This document shows positions 33,372 to 42,227 of a stretch of DNA of 64,000 nt, piece by piece (positions within the stretch are counted from its first letter, which is position 1; each line of letters opens with the position of its first letter). This DNA is from [Clostridium] innocuum. Lineage in GTDB: Bacteria; Bacillota_I; Bacilli_A; Erysipelotrichales; Erysipelotrichaceae. The stretch is from NCBI GenBank assembly GCA_012317185.1, contig CP048838.1, positions 2,790,001 to 2,854,000 of the forward strand, written 5' to 3'. Made by a program: the position numbers and the translations under genes. Under the pieces are notes generated by a model that ran no database searches, was not told the origin of the DNA, and saw nothing but the letters and a program-made list of their open reading frames with translations.

Positions 33372-34148
33372 TTAAACAGCTTTGTATTTGCTTCGTTTCC
33401 AGTCCGCTTTGCGCACAAAGTGATACTGCTTATCATCTGAGACCGTAGCATCAAAACGATAGCCCAGTCTGCAGAAGCGCTTTACATCATCAAACTGCTG
33501 AATATTCTGTTCAGCCAGCCAGCGCACCATTTCACCTCTTGCCATTTTCACATAAACACCCTTTTCTCTGCGCCTGCCCTCTTCTTCTTCCAGAAAGTAG
33601 ACGCTGACAAAGTGTACATCCGGATCCAAGTGCCGTTTTATGAGCCTGCCGTACTGCTTGCTGGATAAATCCAGAATCTGCTTATCCTCTTCAATCAGCC
33701 GTTGATAGGGCTTGCTTCCCCAGAAATCATATAGGCTTGTGCAAAAGGGTGTACGAAAGGGACTGTCCAGTTCAAGACGATAGGGTACGACGCCGTCAAA
33801 GGGCTCCAGAATACCATATAAGCCGGATAAAATGCGAATATGCCGTTCTGCATAAACGAAGTATTCATCTGAAAAAAGATCCGGTGCCATATAGCTGTAT
33901 TGTATACCGTCAAAGCTGAGCAGTGCCGGCACACAGGAGACATTCACATCCATGTGCTGATAGCTGTTGTATGTCCATTCGGCAATGGCATCGCTGCAGT
34001 TCAGCATGGCTTTTAATTCCTCCTGCTTCTTTGTTTTCAGATATGTAACAAGCCGTTCACTTTCCGACAGGAAGCAGGGCATGCGTTTGTGATCCATAAA
34101 ATCAATTGTCGGACGCATACGTTTTGCCGGAGCAATTAATATCAACAT
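33372..34148 (-). CDS. yaaA: Peroxide stress protein YaaA (UPF0246)
   Basis: A protein of 258 aa with the YaaA pattern LILIAPAKRM at the start, YNSYQHMDVN, PALLSFDGIQYSYMAPDLFS, HIRILSGLYGILEPFDGVVPYRLE and a C-terminal GYRF segment. YaaA limits free iron and DNA damage during peroxide stress and binds DNA. The protein is full length. It is followed at 34340 by an mtlD relic on the same strand and precedes cutC with a 100-bp gap. Confidence 0.93.
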   Translation of the reverse strand: MLILIAPAKRMRPTIDFMDHKRMPCFLSESERLVTYLKTKKQEELKAMLNCSDAIAEWTYNSYQHMDVNVSCVPALLSFDGIQYSYMAPDLFSDEYFVYAERHIRILSGLYGILEPFDGVVPYRLELDSPFRTPFCTSLYDFWGSKPYQRLIEEDKQILDLSSKQYGRLIKRHLDPDVHFVSVYFLEEEEGRRREKGVYVKMARGEMVRWLAEQNIQQFDDVKRFCRLGYRFDATVSDDKQYHFVRKADWKRSKYKAV

Positions 34149-34339
34149 GAGGTATCACCATGAACAAGATATCATACTTCAAAGGAAAAAACAACTTTTA
34201 AGTAGGCTTGCGGCAGCTAACATACATAGGTCTAATTATAAACTGCTGGACACTTCTGATTTAGTTCTGTTCGCCAGGGAATATGCTATACTTCAAGAAA
34301 TGCTTCCAGTGCTTTGATAAAGATGACTGCATCTTCCTC

Positions 34340-34672
34340 TTAACGTTTTGTTTTGAAGATGCAAAGCGATCGTGCTATTTTAGGCAGATTGTTTATCCAG
34401 ACAGAGGTGGTAATGAAATCATAATGCGCAAGTTCCCACAGTAGCTTCTCTTTATCTCCCGGCGTTGATAGCGCACGAACATGATCAATATACAGCGACT
34501 GCAGATCATGATCGATCAGCTGCAGTTCATATTCCTGCTCCTCATCGATCCTATTCATCAGATCTTCATTCGCATCTGCGAAGACTACCTCATACCCGAA
34601 TGCAAGCAGGCGTTCTCAATAAACAAACCCTCGTCCGATACTGCCGGCTCCAAAATGCACAGCCCTTCTCAT
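34340..34672 (-). pseudogene. mtlD: Mannitol-1-phosphate 5-dehydrogenase remnant (mtlD)
   Basis: With the internal TGA read through, the 110-residue translation begins RAVHFGAGSIGRGFVY, the Rossmann NAD-binding start of MtlD, then after the stop continues LAFGYEVVFADANEDLMNRIDEE and HVRALSTPGD, ending IARSLCIFKTKR. That equals only about the first quarter of a roughly 380-aa enzyme. The remaining three quarters are missing. GGAG lies before the original ATG. No mannitol PTS genes are near. This is a decayed fragment; the downstream 72-codon piece alone would look like a small hypothetical protein. Confidence 0.8.
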
Positions 34673-34829
34673 TGTTCTCCGTTTTTCATTTTTCTACGGT
34701 TGGTACCGTTCACCCTATTTGTTAGCAACCAGCGTGCCACAGCATATGAAAATGCCCTATTTTTTTTGATTTTCATTATTTTCTCCAATATTTCTATATA
34801 GATAATGCAGTGTAGAGCTTCATCATAAA

Positions 34830-34869
34830 AAGAATGCAGAATTTTAATTCAATGAAATTCTGCATTCTT
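34830..34869. terminator. Terminator of Rpn copy 2
   Basis: A perfect 15-bp stem (34830-34844 with 34855-34869) with a 10-nt loop, directly after the Rpn stop on the minus strand. Confidence 0.8.
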
Positions 34870-34875
34870 CTATTT

Positions 34876-35838
34876 CTATTCTGATTTATTCTTTTCCATT
34901 TTCTCTTTTAAGGCATCATATGTAGCACAATCCAGAATTTGAACAACAACATCATCCAACTGCTGTTCGCTCAAGGTATCCACCCAATCATCATCAATAC
35001 CGTACTTATGGATAAGCAGTGCTTTTAACATTGTTCTTTTTCCTTTTACGAGACCTTTTTCAAGACCTTTTTTAAGACCTTTTTCAAGCCCCAGCTTTTC
35101 AGCTTCTGCAGTTCGCTCCTCCAAATTGGCCTGTACTGCCTGCTCCGCAAACTCCACCGATTCCGCCCAGCTGAACAATGATCCGTCCTCACGCATTTCA
35201 TTATATTTTTCCATAACCACGTTCACCATCCTTCTCTTCATGTTTAGTATAGCATCATCCGGATTATATGCAAGCACATAGCAGAAAGTTTCAAACTCTG
35301 TCAGATTTTCCACACCTCCAACCTCTTTTACACGCTGTTTGATCATTGGTAAAAACACGATGGCTCGATTCAGTGTACCGTTGGGCTCCTCCTGATTATC
35401 CTCATCCTTTACCTTGTAGTGGCGTATCATGCGTCCGCCATCCCTGGGCTTATCATTCATAAAAATAATCTGATAAAACGGCTTCAGCTCTGTATATTCG
35501 TCTCCCTGCTTCAGCTGTCTTCCGACCAGGCGGTAGCCGTACTGCTGAAAACGCAGCTGTTCCTTCTGCGTATAGCCGGATACCTGCATTTCCAGATCGT
35601 AAAAATGGCCGGCTTCATCCTCCAGTACGACATCCAAAACCGCACGTTTACCAAAAAAAGCTTCCGGCAGCAGCTCCGGGTTCAGGACCTTCGTTTCATG
35701 GACCTTCAGTCCGTAAATTTCTTCGATGATTCTGCTTCTCAGCAATGCAGAGCCTGCATCGTCCCCAATCAGCATGTATTTGAAGAAAACATCATTGTGA
35801 AAGGGGATCGGGTAATCCTTTGCATATTCTTTTTCCAT
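34876..35838 (-). CDS. Rpn-family PD-(D/E)XK nuclease / putative transposase, copy 2
   Basis: A protein of 320 aa, near-identical to copy 1 for the first ~250 residues including the nuclease core VLDVVLEDEAGHFYDLEMQV. The KG-repeat tract here is one unit longer (LEKGLKKGLEKGLVKG). After KGKRT the last ~50 residues diverge strongly while keeping the same plan (IHKYGIDDDWVDTLSEQQLDDVV). Same upstream ~80 bp with AAAGGAGG. It lies in opposite orientation to copy 1, 11 kb away, so recombination between them could invert the intervening DNA. Confidence 0.9.
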   Translation of the reverse strand: MEKEYAKDYPIPFHNDVFFKYMLIGDDAGSALLRSRIIEEIYGLKVHETKVLNPELLPEAFFGKRAVLDVVLEDEAGHFYDLEMQVSGYTQKEQLRFQQYGYRLVGRQLKQGDEYTELKPFYQIIFMNDKPRDGGRMIRHYKVKDEDNQEEPNGTLNRAIVFLPMIKQRVKEVGGVENLTEFETFCYVLAYNPDDAILNMKRRMVNVVMEKYNEMREDGSLFSWAESVEFAEQAVQANLEERTAEAEKLGLEKGLKKGLEKGLVKGKRTMLKALLIHKYGIDDDWVDTLSEQQLDDVVVQILDCATYDALKEKMEKNKSE

Positions 35839-36012
35839 AGGTAGTATCCTCCTTTTTTTCCTATATACTCTTATATACGTATGAAATATACAAAACTCCT
35901 AAAATTTTTTAAAAAATTTACAAAAATGCTTCGTATACCGGAAAACGATGTTCTGACTACCCTGGAAATACAGGAATTCACCTGTGTCCAGTCACAAGCG
36001 CGCAAAAAAAAA

Positions 36013-36041
36013 CTGCGCAACCCTGTAACGGGTGTACGCAG
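36013..36041 (-). terminator. clpB terminator
   Basis: Stem CTGCGTACACCC / GGGTTGCGCAG on the minus strand with nine T following. Confidence 0.85.
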
Positions 36042-36046
36042 CTTTA

Positions 36047-38605
36047 TCAATTTTCAGAATGGGTTATCTCAACTGTATATTCCCCATCTCTGACATCCAC
36101 ACGGATGGTATCGTCCTTACCTGCATTTCCTTCAATCATCCTGCGGGCAATCAAAGTTTCAATATTTCTCTGGATATAACGCTTCATCGGTCGTGCACCA
36201 TATAACGGATCTACACCCTGTGTGGCAATAGCTCTGTATACAGCATCACTAACCTGTAATGTGATATCCTTATGCGCAAGACGCTGTGTAAGCTCCCTCA
36301 TGAATTTATGAGCAATCTTACCTAGCATATCATCATTCAATGCATTGAAGACAACGATTTCATCAATACGGTTAATAAACTCCGGTTTAAAATATTTCTT
36401 CACTTCATTCATATAATTAGTATCACGATCAGCACCATCAAAGGCGAACTGACTTCCCAGATTGCTGGTCATGATCAGCAGGGTGTTCTTGAAATCCACA
36501 GTCACACCCTTGGAATCGGTAATGCGTCCATCATCCAGTATCTGCAGAAGAACATTAAATACATCCGGATGTGCCTTTTCAACCTCATCAAACAGAATAA
36601 TGGAATACGGATTGCGACGCACAGCCTCGCTCAGCTGTCCGCCCTCATCGTAGCCGACATATCCCGGAGGCGCTCCTATCAAACGGGAAACGCTGTGCTT
36701 CTCCATATATTCACTCATATCAATACGGACGATATGGGATTCACTGTCAAACAGCTGCTCCGCAAGTGCCTTGGCAACCTCGGTTTTACCGACACCGGTT
36801 GGTCCCAGAAACAGAAAGCTTCCAATCGGGCGATGCTCATCCTGAATCTGAGCCTTACTGCGCAAAATGGCATCACTGACAAGCTCCAGTGCGTTATCCT
36901 GTCCTATGACACGTTTCTGTAAGGCTTCCTTCAGATGCAGGAGCTTCTGACGTTCACTTTCCACAAGACGGCTGACCTCCACACCGGTCCAGCGGGATAC
37001 GATTTTCGCAATCAGCTCCTCGTTGACGGTTTCCTGAATAAGGGCATCCTCCTTCTGTTTGTCGGATTGTTCGCGAATCAGCTTCTCCAGATGCGGTATC
37101 GTCGCATACTGCAGCTTGGCGGCATCCTCATAACGTGCTTCATTCTGTGCCTGCTCCAGATCCAGCTTTGCCTTCTCCAGACGAACCTTGGCATCCTTGC
37201 TTTCCTCCAGCTCTGCCTTTTCATCCTCCCACTTTGTATACAGGGAGTCCTTTTCCGCCTGCAGCTGTGCAAGCTCTGTACGAATATCCTCCAGACGCTC
37301 CTTCGCCTTTTTATCTTCCTCTTTCTTTAATGCGGTTTCTTCAATCTGCAGCTGCATGATTTTTCTCTGCAGCTCATCAAGCTCCTGCGGCATAGACTCC
37401 ATTTCCACCCGCAGTGTGGCACATGCCTCATCGATTAAATCAATTGCCTTATCCGGCAGAAACCGGTCGGTAATATAGCGGTTGGACATCGTTGCTGCGG
37501 CAAGAATCGCCTCATCCAGAATCTTCACACCGTGATATGATTCAAAGCGGTCCTTTAACCCACGCAGGATGGAGATGGTATCCTCCACGCTGGGCTCCTG
37601 CACCATAACTCGCTGGAACCGCCGCTCCAAAGCCGCATCCTTTTCAATATACTGCCGGTATTCATTGAAGGTAGTTGCCCCGATACAGCGCAGCTCGCCT
37701 CGTGCCAGCATCGGCTTCAGCATATTTCCGGCATCCATGCTGCCCTCTGTTTTACCGGCACCGACAAGATTGTGAATTTCATCGATAAACAGAATGATAT
37801 TTCCTTCTGCCTGCTTCACTTCCTCCAGAATGGATTTCAGACGCTCCTCAAATTCACCACGGTATTTCGCACCCGCAATCAGAGAACCCATATCCAGCTC
37901 AATCAGCTTCTTTTCCTTCAGAGACTGTGGAACATCGCCCTTCATAATACGCCATGCAATACCTTCCACAACCGCGGTTTTACCAACACCCGGTTCACCA
38001 ATCAGCACCGGATTGTTTTTTGTCTTACGGGACAAGATCTGAATGACACGGCGGATTTCATCATCCCGTCCGATAATTGGATCGATTTTACCGTTTTTGA
38101 CATCCTCCACCAGATTACGTCCGTATTTACTCAACGCCTCCAGATTGGCCTCCGCATTCGGTGAATCCATCTTCTTACCGCCTCTGCGCTTCAGCTCCTC
38201 ATCCTTGCAGGTCTTTTCATTCAGATGGAATTCCTTAACAAGCTGCTTGGATATATAGGACTTATTAAACATCAACGCAATCCAAACACTGGCAACACTC
38301 AGATAGGTTTCCTGAATACCGGCACTCCACTGCTCCGCCCTGGAAAAGGACTGAGCAACCTCGTTTGACAGCTGTGGATTGACATTGCTGCTGGTTGCCA
38401 CTCTGTTCATTTCCTGATCGATCAGCGTCAGGGCTCTTGTCTTATCTATATTCAGGCGCTTGAATAAGCCATCCAGCACATCATGTTCAAAGATGGCCTT
38501 CAGCATCTGGATGGTGTCAACGGTTGTATGCTGATACGATTTGCAGATTTCCACTGCCTGCATGATAATCTCCTGCAGCTTTTCACTCATTTTATCAAAG
38601 TTCAT
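36047..38605 (-). CDS. clpB: ATP-dependent disaggregase ClpB
   Basis: An AAA+ chaperone of 852 aa: N-terminal Clp_N repeats (1-145), first AAA with Walker A GEPGVGKT (about 203-210) and Walker B IILFIDEIHNLVGAG, a long coiled-coil M-domain (about 400-530, rich in Lys/Glu), and a second AAA with GPTGVGKT and IILFDEVEKAHPDV. The coiled coil distinguishes it from ClpC. With DnaK it extracts proteins from aggregates. Two CIRCE operators flank its promoter, so control by HrcA is expected. AAAGGAG precedes the ATG, and a strong terminator follows. Confidence 0.97.
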   Translation of the reverse strand: MNFDKMSEKLQEIIMQAVEICKSYQHTTVDTIQMLKAIFEHDVLDGLFKRLNIDKTRALTLIDQEMNRVATSSNVNPQLSNEVAQSFSRAEQWSAGIQETYLSVASVWIALMFNKSYISKQLVKEFHLNEKTCKDEELKRRGGKKMDSPNAEANLEALSKYGRNLVEDVKNGKIDPIIGRDDEIRRVIQILSRKTKNNPVLIGEPGVGKTAVVEGIAWRIMKGDVPQSLKEKKLIELDMGSLIAGAKYRGEFEERLKSILEEVKQAEGNIILFIDEIHNLVGAGKTEGSMDAGNMLKPMLARGELRCIGATTFNEYRQYIEKDAALERRFQRVMVQEPSVEDTISILRGLKDRFESYHGVKILDEAILAAATMSNRYITDRFLPDKAIDLIDEACATLRVEMESMPQELDELQRKIMQLQIEETALKKEEDKKAKERLEDIRTELAQLQAEKDSLYTKWEDEKAELEESKDAKVRLEKAKLDLEQAQNEARYEDAAKLQYATIPHLEKLIREQSDKQKEDALIQETVNEELIAKIVSRWTGVEVSRLVESERQKLLHLKEALQKRVIGQDNALELVSDAILRSKAQIQDEHRPIGSFLFLGPTGVGKTEVAKALAEQLFDSESHIVRIDMSEYMEKHSVSRLIGAPPGYVGYDEGGQLSEAVRRNPYSIILFDEVEKAHPDVFNVLLQILDDGRITDSKGVTVDFKNTLLIMTSNLGSQFAFDGADRDTNYMNEVKKYFKPEFINRIDEIVVFNALNDDMLGKIAHKFMRELTQRLAHKDITLQVSDAVYRAIATQGVDPLYGARPMKRYIQRNIETLIARRMIEGNAGKDDTIRVDVRDGEYTVEITHSEN

Positions 38606-38621
38606 ACGATCACGCTCCTTT

Positions 38622-38648
38622 TTAGCACTCTCACTCTTTGATTGCTAA
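38622..38648. promoter_or_regulatory. CIRCE operator, promoter-distal copy
   Basis: TTAGCACTC-N9-GATTGCTAA; left arm perfect, right arm with one mismatch to GAGTGCTAA. It lies between the clpB -10 and the start codon. Confidence 0.85.
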
Positions 38649-38652
38649 TGCT

Positions 38653-38680
38653 ATTATAGCACAGTTTTTAGCACTGTCAA
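38653..38680 (-). promoter_or_regulatory. clpB promoter
   Basis: Perfect TTGACA (38675-38680) and TATAAT (38653-38658) with 16 bp between. The -35 lies inside the second CIRCE element. Confidence 0.9.
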
Positions 38681-38694
38681 CACTTGAGTGCTAA
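38668..38694. promoter_or_regulatory. CIRCE operator overlapping the -35
   Basis: TTAGCACTG-N9-GAGTGCTAA; one mismatch in the left arm. HrcA bound here would cover the -35 box. Confidence 0.9.
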
Positions 38695-38980
38695 AAAAGA
38701 GAAAGTATAGCAAAAAAGTAGGAATACCTGAGCTTTCGTATTCTTCCTTCTGCTATGTGTCTGCGGTAAACTGCAAATACAGTTAGCCTAAAATTGCAAT
38801 CGAAAGAAAATGAAGGTCAGTGAATTCTGATCGCAGAAATCATAACAGTTCGTTTTGTATACTCCTTTAGTAGCTGCGATTCTTTCCAACAGATATTCTC
38901 TCATATATTATATATACGCTGACCCTGTGTTTTTAAGTCCCTTCTAAATATGCCAGTCGTTTGATATAAGATACAGGTAT
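38695..38980. other. Intergenic region with no gene seen
   Basis: About 290 bp between the clpB promoter and the HAD terminator. AT-rich with no plausible coding frame, ribosome site or RNA motif. Confidence 0.4.
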
Positions 38981-38983
38981 TGA

Positions 38984-39009
38984 AAAAAAGCAGGAAATAT
39001 ACCTGCTTT
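38984..39009 (-). terminator. Terminator of mnmM-HAD operon
   Basis: AAAGCAGG stem (38987-38994 with 39002-39009), 7-nt loop and a T-run on the minus strand. Confidence 0.8.
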
Positions 39010-39088
39010 CAACATCATCAAAAGATATATAGGATAGCGCTGCGCATTTTCTTTTAAAACAGGCTTATCAAACAAACCACCTGTTTTC

Positions 39089-39730
39089 TTAATCGTTAAG
39101 ATACTTCTTGATTTCCTGCATGTGATGGATTCTGGCATAAGCCTTGCTCTGATCCACGCCATAACGATCATCTGCATAGGCAAGCACGCGCATACCGGCA
39201 GCATTACCTGCCGCTATCCCATAGCTGCTGTCCTCTACAGCAATGCATTCCTCCGGCTTCACCTTCAGCTTTTTTGCGGCTGTCAGATAAATTTCGGGAT
39301 TAGGCTTACTTTCATGAAACATCTCACCACTCAGCAGCTCATCAAAGCAGCCAACCAGATCACAGACATTCTCCATCGTCTGAATCTGATGCATGGCCGA
39401 GCTGGATGCAACTGCCGTTTTATAGCCGTGCTCTTGCAGCCAGATCAGCGTTTCCTTTACTCCCGGATTCAATACCTCATCATACCCAAATGCATGAAGC
39501 TTACAGTAATCATCCAGCTTTTCCTTAAATTTTTCCATCGGCCAGTCCATATGCATGACCCGCATGCTTTCAGTATATGTATACGTATAGGAGCTGCCAA
39601 CCAGAGAATGCATAAAAGCATCATCCACCTCTGTCCCATAGCTTTTATAAAATCCTCTCAGCTGCTCCAGGTTTTTTGGTTCACTATCCACCAGCACCCC
39701 ATCCATATCAAATATTACGGCTTTGATCAT
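39089..39730 (-). CDS. HAD-superfamily phosphatase (beta-phosphoglucomutase-like)
   Basis: A HAD hydrolase of 213 aa with motif I FDMDGVLVDSEP (nucleophile Asp9, acid Asp11), motif II ASSSA, motif III Lys in SKPNPEIY and motif IV VEDSSYGIAAGNAAGM. It has a four-helix cap, as in subfamily IA enzymes such as beta-phosphoglucomutase and sugar-phosphate phosphatases. Substrate cannot be told. It overlaps mnmM by 23 nt, so the two are translated from one message. Confidence 0.9.
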   Translation of the reverse strand: MIKAVIFDMDGVLVDSEPKNLEQLRGFYKSYGTEVDDAFMHSLVGSSYTYTYTESMRVMHMDWPMEKFKEKLDDYCKLHAFGYDEVLNPGVKETLIWLQEHGYKTAVASSSAMHQIQTMENVCDLVGCFDELLSGEMFHESKPNPEIYLTAAKKLKVKPEECIAVEDSSYGIAAGNAAGMRVLAYADDRYGVDQSKAYARIHHMQEIKKYLND

Positions 39731-40292
39731 AATCTACCTTCTCCTTTTCCTTGCTAATCACCAGTATATCGGGACAATTCTGCTTATTATGCATCGTAAT
39801 TCTGCACACGCTGAAGCAGCGGCTTTGCAACGCAGCACTCCATGCCAGCAGTGCTTCACTTTCTTCTCTGTTGCAGGCCTGTCCCCAATACAATACCAGA
39901 ATCAGAATACCATGCTTTTTCAACAGATGCAATGCTTTTGTGGCCGCGCAAAGAGACGTTTTTCGCCTGGTCATGATTTCAGGATCCCCATGCGGCAGAT
40001 ATCCGAAATTAAAAATGCCGAGATCCAGCGGCTCCCGGATATAGATATCACAGCATTCATGTGAATCCAGAATCAGAGTGGCCTTCCCTTCCAGCTGTGC
40101 ACTCTCCAGCTTTTCTCTGGTCTGCACATACGCCTGCGGCTGAATATCGAATGCATAAATATGAGAACAGTTTTTCTGCTGGGCTAGAAACAGCGTATCG
40201 TACCCCTGCCCCATGGTAAAATCCGCACAGATGCTGTTTTCTGTTAATTGGCTCTTCATGATATCATGAACGATTTCAACAACTTTTTTCAT
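39708..40292 (-). CDS. mnmM: tRNA-modifying methyltransferase MnmM (YtqB family)
   Basis: A class I SAM-dependent methyltransferase of 194 aa. The SAM-binding motif ADFTMGQGYDTLFLAQ and the family motif FNFGYLPHGDPEIMTR identify the YtqB/MnmM group, which methylates the wobble uridine modification (nm5s2U to mnm5s2U) in Gram-positive bacteria. The ATG at 40292 has AGGAG 5-6 nt upstream. It is divergent from the tRNA CCA-adding enzyme gene, so tRNA maturation functions meet at one promoter region. Confidence 0.85.
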   Translation of the reverse strand: MKKVVEIVHDIMKSQLTENSICADFTMGQGYDTLFLAQQKNCSHIYAFDIQPQAYVQTREKLESAQLEGKATLILDSHECCDIYIREPLDLGIFNFGYLPHGDPEIMTRRKTSLCAATKALHLLKKHGILILVLYWGQACNREESEALLAWSAALQSRCFSVCRITMHNKQNCPDILVISKEKEKVDYDQSRNI

Positions 40293-40348
40293 GTAATCTC
40301 CTTTTTTCATCACTGCATTCATTATATAATAGCAGTAAGGAGAATGCT

Positions 40349-41713
40349 ATGAAAACAATAAACGATTCCCAAATACAATCTGTATTACAGCTCTTTTCGA
40401 CCATTCATAAGGAAGCATGGCTGGTGGGAGGCTGTGTGCGTGATATGCTGATGGGGCGGGAGCTGCATGATTATGATATCACAACGGATGCCACGCCGTA
40501 TGAGGTGATGGCGCTGTTTCAAGAAAAGGGCTACCGCGTCATACCAACCGGACTGAAGCATGGTACTGTAACCGTCCTTGTACAGGATGAGCCCATCGAA
40601 ATCACAACCTATCGTACAGAAAGTGCCTATACCAATCACCGCAGTCCAGAAGCAGTTCACTTCACCCCGGATATCGATGAGGATTTAAAGCGGCGGGATT
40701 TCACAATGAATGCCATCGCCTGGCATCCGAAGCGGGGCTTTCATGACCCTTACCATGGACAGGCAGACATCGCCAAAAAAACCATACGCTGTGTCGGAAA
40801 GGCTTCCGAAAGAATGCAGGAGGATGCTCTGCGTATTCTTCGTGCCATGCGCTTTCACTGTACACTGCACTTCACCATCGAGGAAGAAACGGTGCAGGCC
40901 ATACGCACCCATGCCCATCTGCTGTCCTATATCTCCAGAGAACGCATTCGGGAGGAATTCAACCGTATCCTGCTGCAGGATTATCCGGATACGCTGCAGC
41001 TGTTAAAGGAAATGCGGGTGCTGGATACAATTGCGGCAGGCTATACGAAGCTGATGAACAAAGAACAGAACAATCCCTGGCATATATATGATGTATTCAC
41101 GCATACCGATGTGGCACTGAACCATACGAAAGGGATGGCGTTGGAAGGCAAGCTGGCCATCATTTTCCATGACACGGGAAAGCCGGCTTGTGAAACTCTG
41201 GATGCAGACGGCATCTCCCATTATTACGGACATGCGCAGAAATCTGTTGAGCTTGCCCGCTGCTGGCTGAAAAAGCTTCACTATGACAATCGGACCATAC
41301 AACGCGTTTTACGCTGCATTGCATATCACGATTACAATCTCACACCGAAAAAAAGCACTTTGCGCAGATATCTTTCAAAATTTGATAATCAGCTGGAGGA
41401 TGCCTTACTGGCCCTGGATGTACAGCTCGCAGACCAGCTCGCAAAAAACCCGGAGCCGGCCGCAAACGGTGTCCGGATCATCCGGCAATGCAAAGAGCTG
41501 CTACTGCACATGCACGCGGAGGAAGAGCCTCTCAGCTTACAGACACTCGCGGTAAACGGCAGAGACATGATGGGTTTCGGTCTATGCGGCAAACAGATCG
41601 GTATCGCACTGCATATGCTTCTGGACTACGCGATGCAGGATCCTTCTCGTAACACAAAAAAGCAGCTGATTGAGGAATTAAACAGGAAATGCCAAAATCT
41701 GCACAATGCATAA
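40349..41713 (+). CDS. cca: CCA-adding tRNA nucleotidyltransferase
   Basis: This class II nucleotidyltransferase of 454 aa builds or repairs the 3' CCA end of tRNAs. Motifs are LVGGCVRDMLMGRELHDYDITTDATP (catalytic Asp pair), RRDFTMNAIA, EDALRILRAMRF and RERIREEFNRIL. The C-terminal half has HD-domain residues (FTHTDVAL and IIFHDTGKP), seen in some Firmicute enzymes. AAGGAGAATGCT precedes the ATG. A strong terminator follows at 41790. Confidence 0.95.
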   Translation: MKTINDSQIQSVLQLFSTIHKEAWLVGGCVRDMLMGRELHDYDITTDATPYEVMALFQEKGYRVIPTGLKHGTVTVLVQDEPIEITTYRTESAYTNHRSPEAVHFTPDIDEDLKRRDFTMNAIAWHPKRGFHDPYHGQADIAKKTIRCVGKASERMQEDALRILRAMRFHCTLHFTIEEETVQAIRTHAHLLSYISRERIREEFNRILLQDYPDTLQLLKEMRVLDTIAAGYTKLMNKEQNNPWHIYDVFTHTDVALNHTKGMALEGKLAIIFHDTGKPACETLDADGISHYYGHAQKSVELARCWLKKLHYDNRTIQRVLRCIAYHDYNLTPKKSTLRRYLSKFDNQLEDALLALDVQLADQLAKNPEPAANGVRIIRQCKELLLHMHAEEEPLSLQTLAVNGRDMMGFGLCGKQIGIALHMLLDYAMQDPSRNTKKQLIEELNRKCQNLHNA

Positions 41714-41789
41714 ACCATATGGAAGCACGGTTTTACTCTCTGCTTATGCGCATATTTCAGTATGCAGAGCTTATCTGCATTCCCATCCA

Positions 41790-41825
41790 AAAAGGAGGCA
41801 TCCCCATCGGAAAGCCTCCTTTTTC
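41790..41825 (+). terminator. cca terminator
   Basis: A 10-bp stem AAAAGGAGGC / GCCTCCTTTT with a T-run, 76 bp after the cca stop. Confidence 0.9.
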
Positions 41826-41853
41826 AAGCCTGACAGGTATTCACTACCTGTGC

Positions 41854-42162
41854 TCATTCACTTAAACGCTTCAGATCATCCACCAGCTTTTCACAAATCT
41901 CCTCATCCAGCTGTGACAGGATATACCCCTGATACGTACAGTATTTGGTTTTGATATCCTGAATGGTCTTCAGCTCGGTCTCATTGCGCTCCTTATCCTG
42001 TAATTCACTGAGGATTTCCGCAGTAAGGCGAATCGGCTGATCGTATACCATCGTGATATCAGCCAGAGAACTGTTCCTCTGCCCCCGTACCTTGTTCACT
42101 GCCTGATTGAGATAGTATTCTATCATGACGGCCTGCTTGTGAATCTGTAATCCGCAACTCAT
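41854..42162 (-). CDS. Hypothetical protein
   Basis: A soluble protein of 102 aa that I do not recognise. It is predicted mostly helical, with a basic middle (YYLNQAVNKVRGQRNSS) and acidic, charged C-terminal half (LQDKERNETELKTIQDIK, LDEEICEKLVDDLKRLSE). GAAAGGATGATG lies just upstream of the start. It stands alone on the minus strand between cca and the chromate transporter genes, with a 65-bp gap to the latter. Confidence 0.6.
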   Translation of the reverse strand: MSCGLQIHKQAVMIEYYLNQAVNKVRGQRNSSLADITMVYDQPIRLTAEILSELQDKERNETELKTIQDIKTKYCTYQGYILSQLDEEICEKLVDDLKRLSE

Positions 42163-42227
42163 ATAGCATCATCCTTTCTGACAATGCTATCGTACTGCTG
42201 ATTGTTACATCATGCGTGTAACAATCA

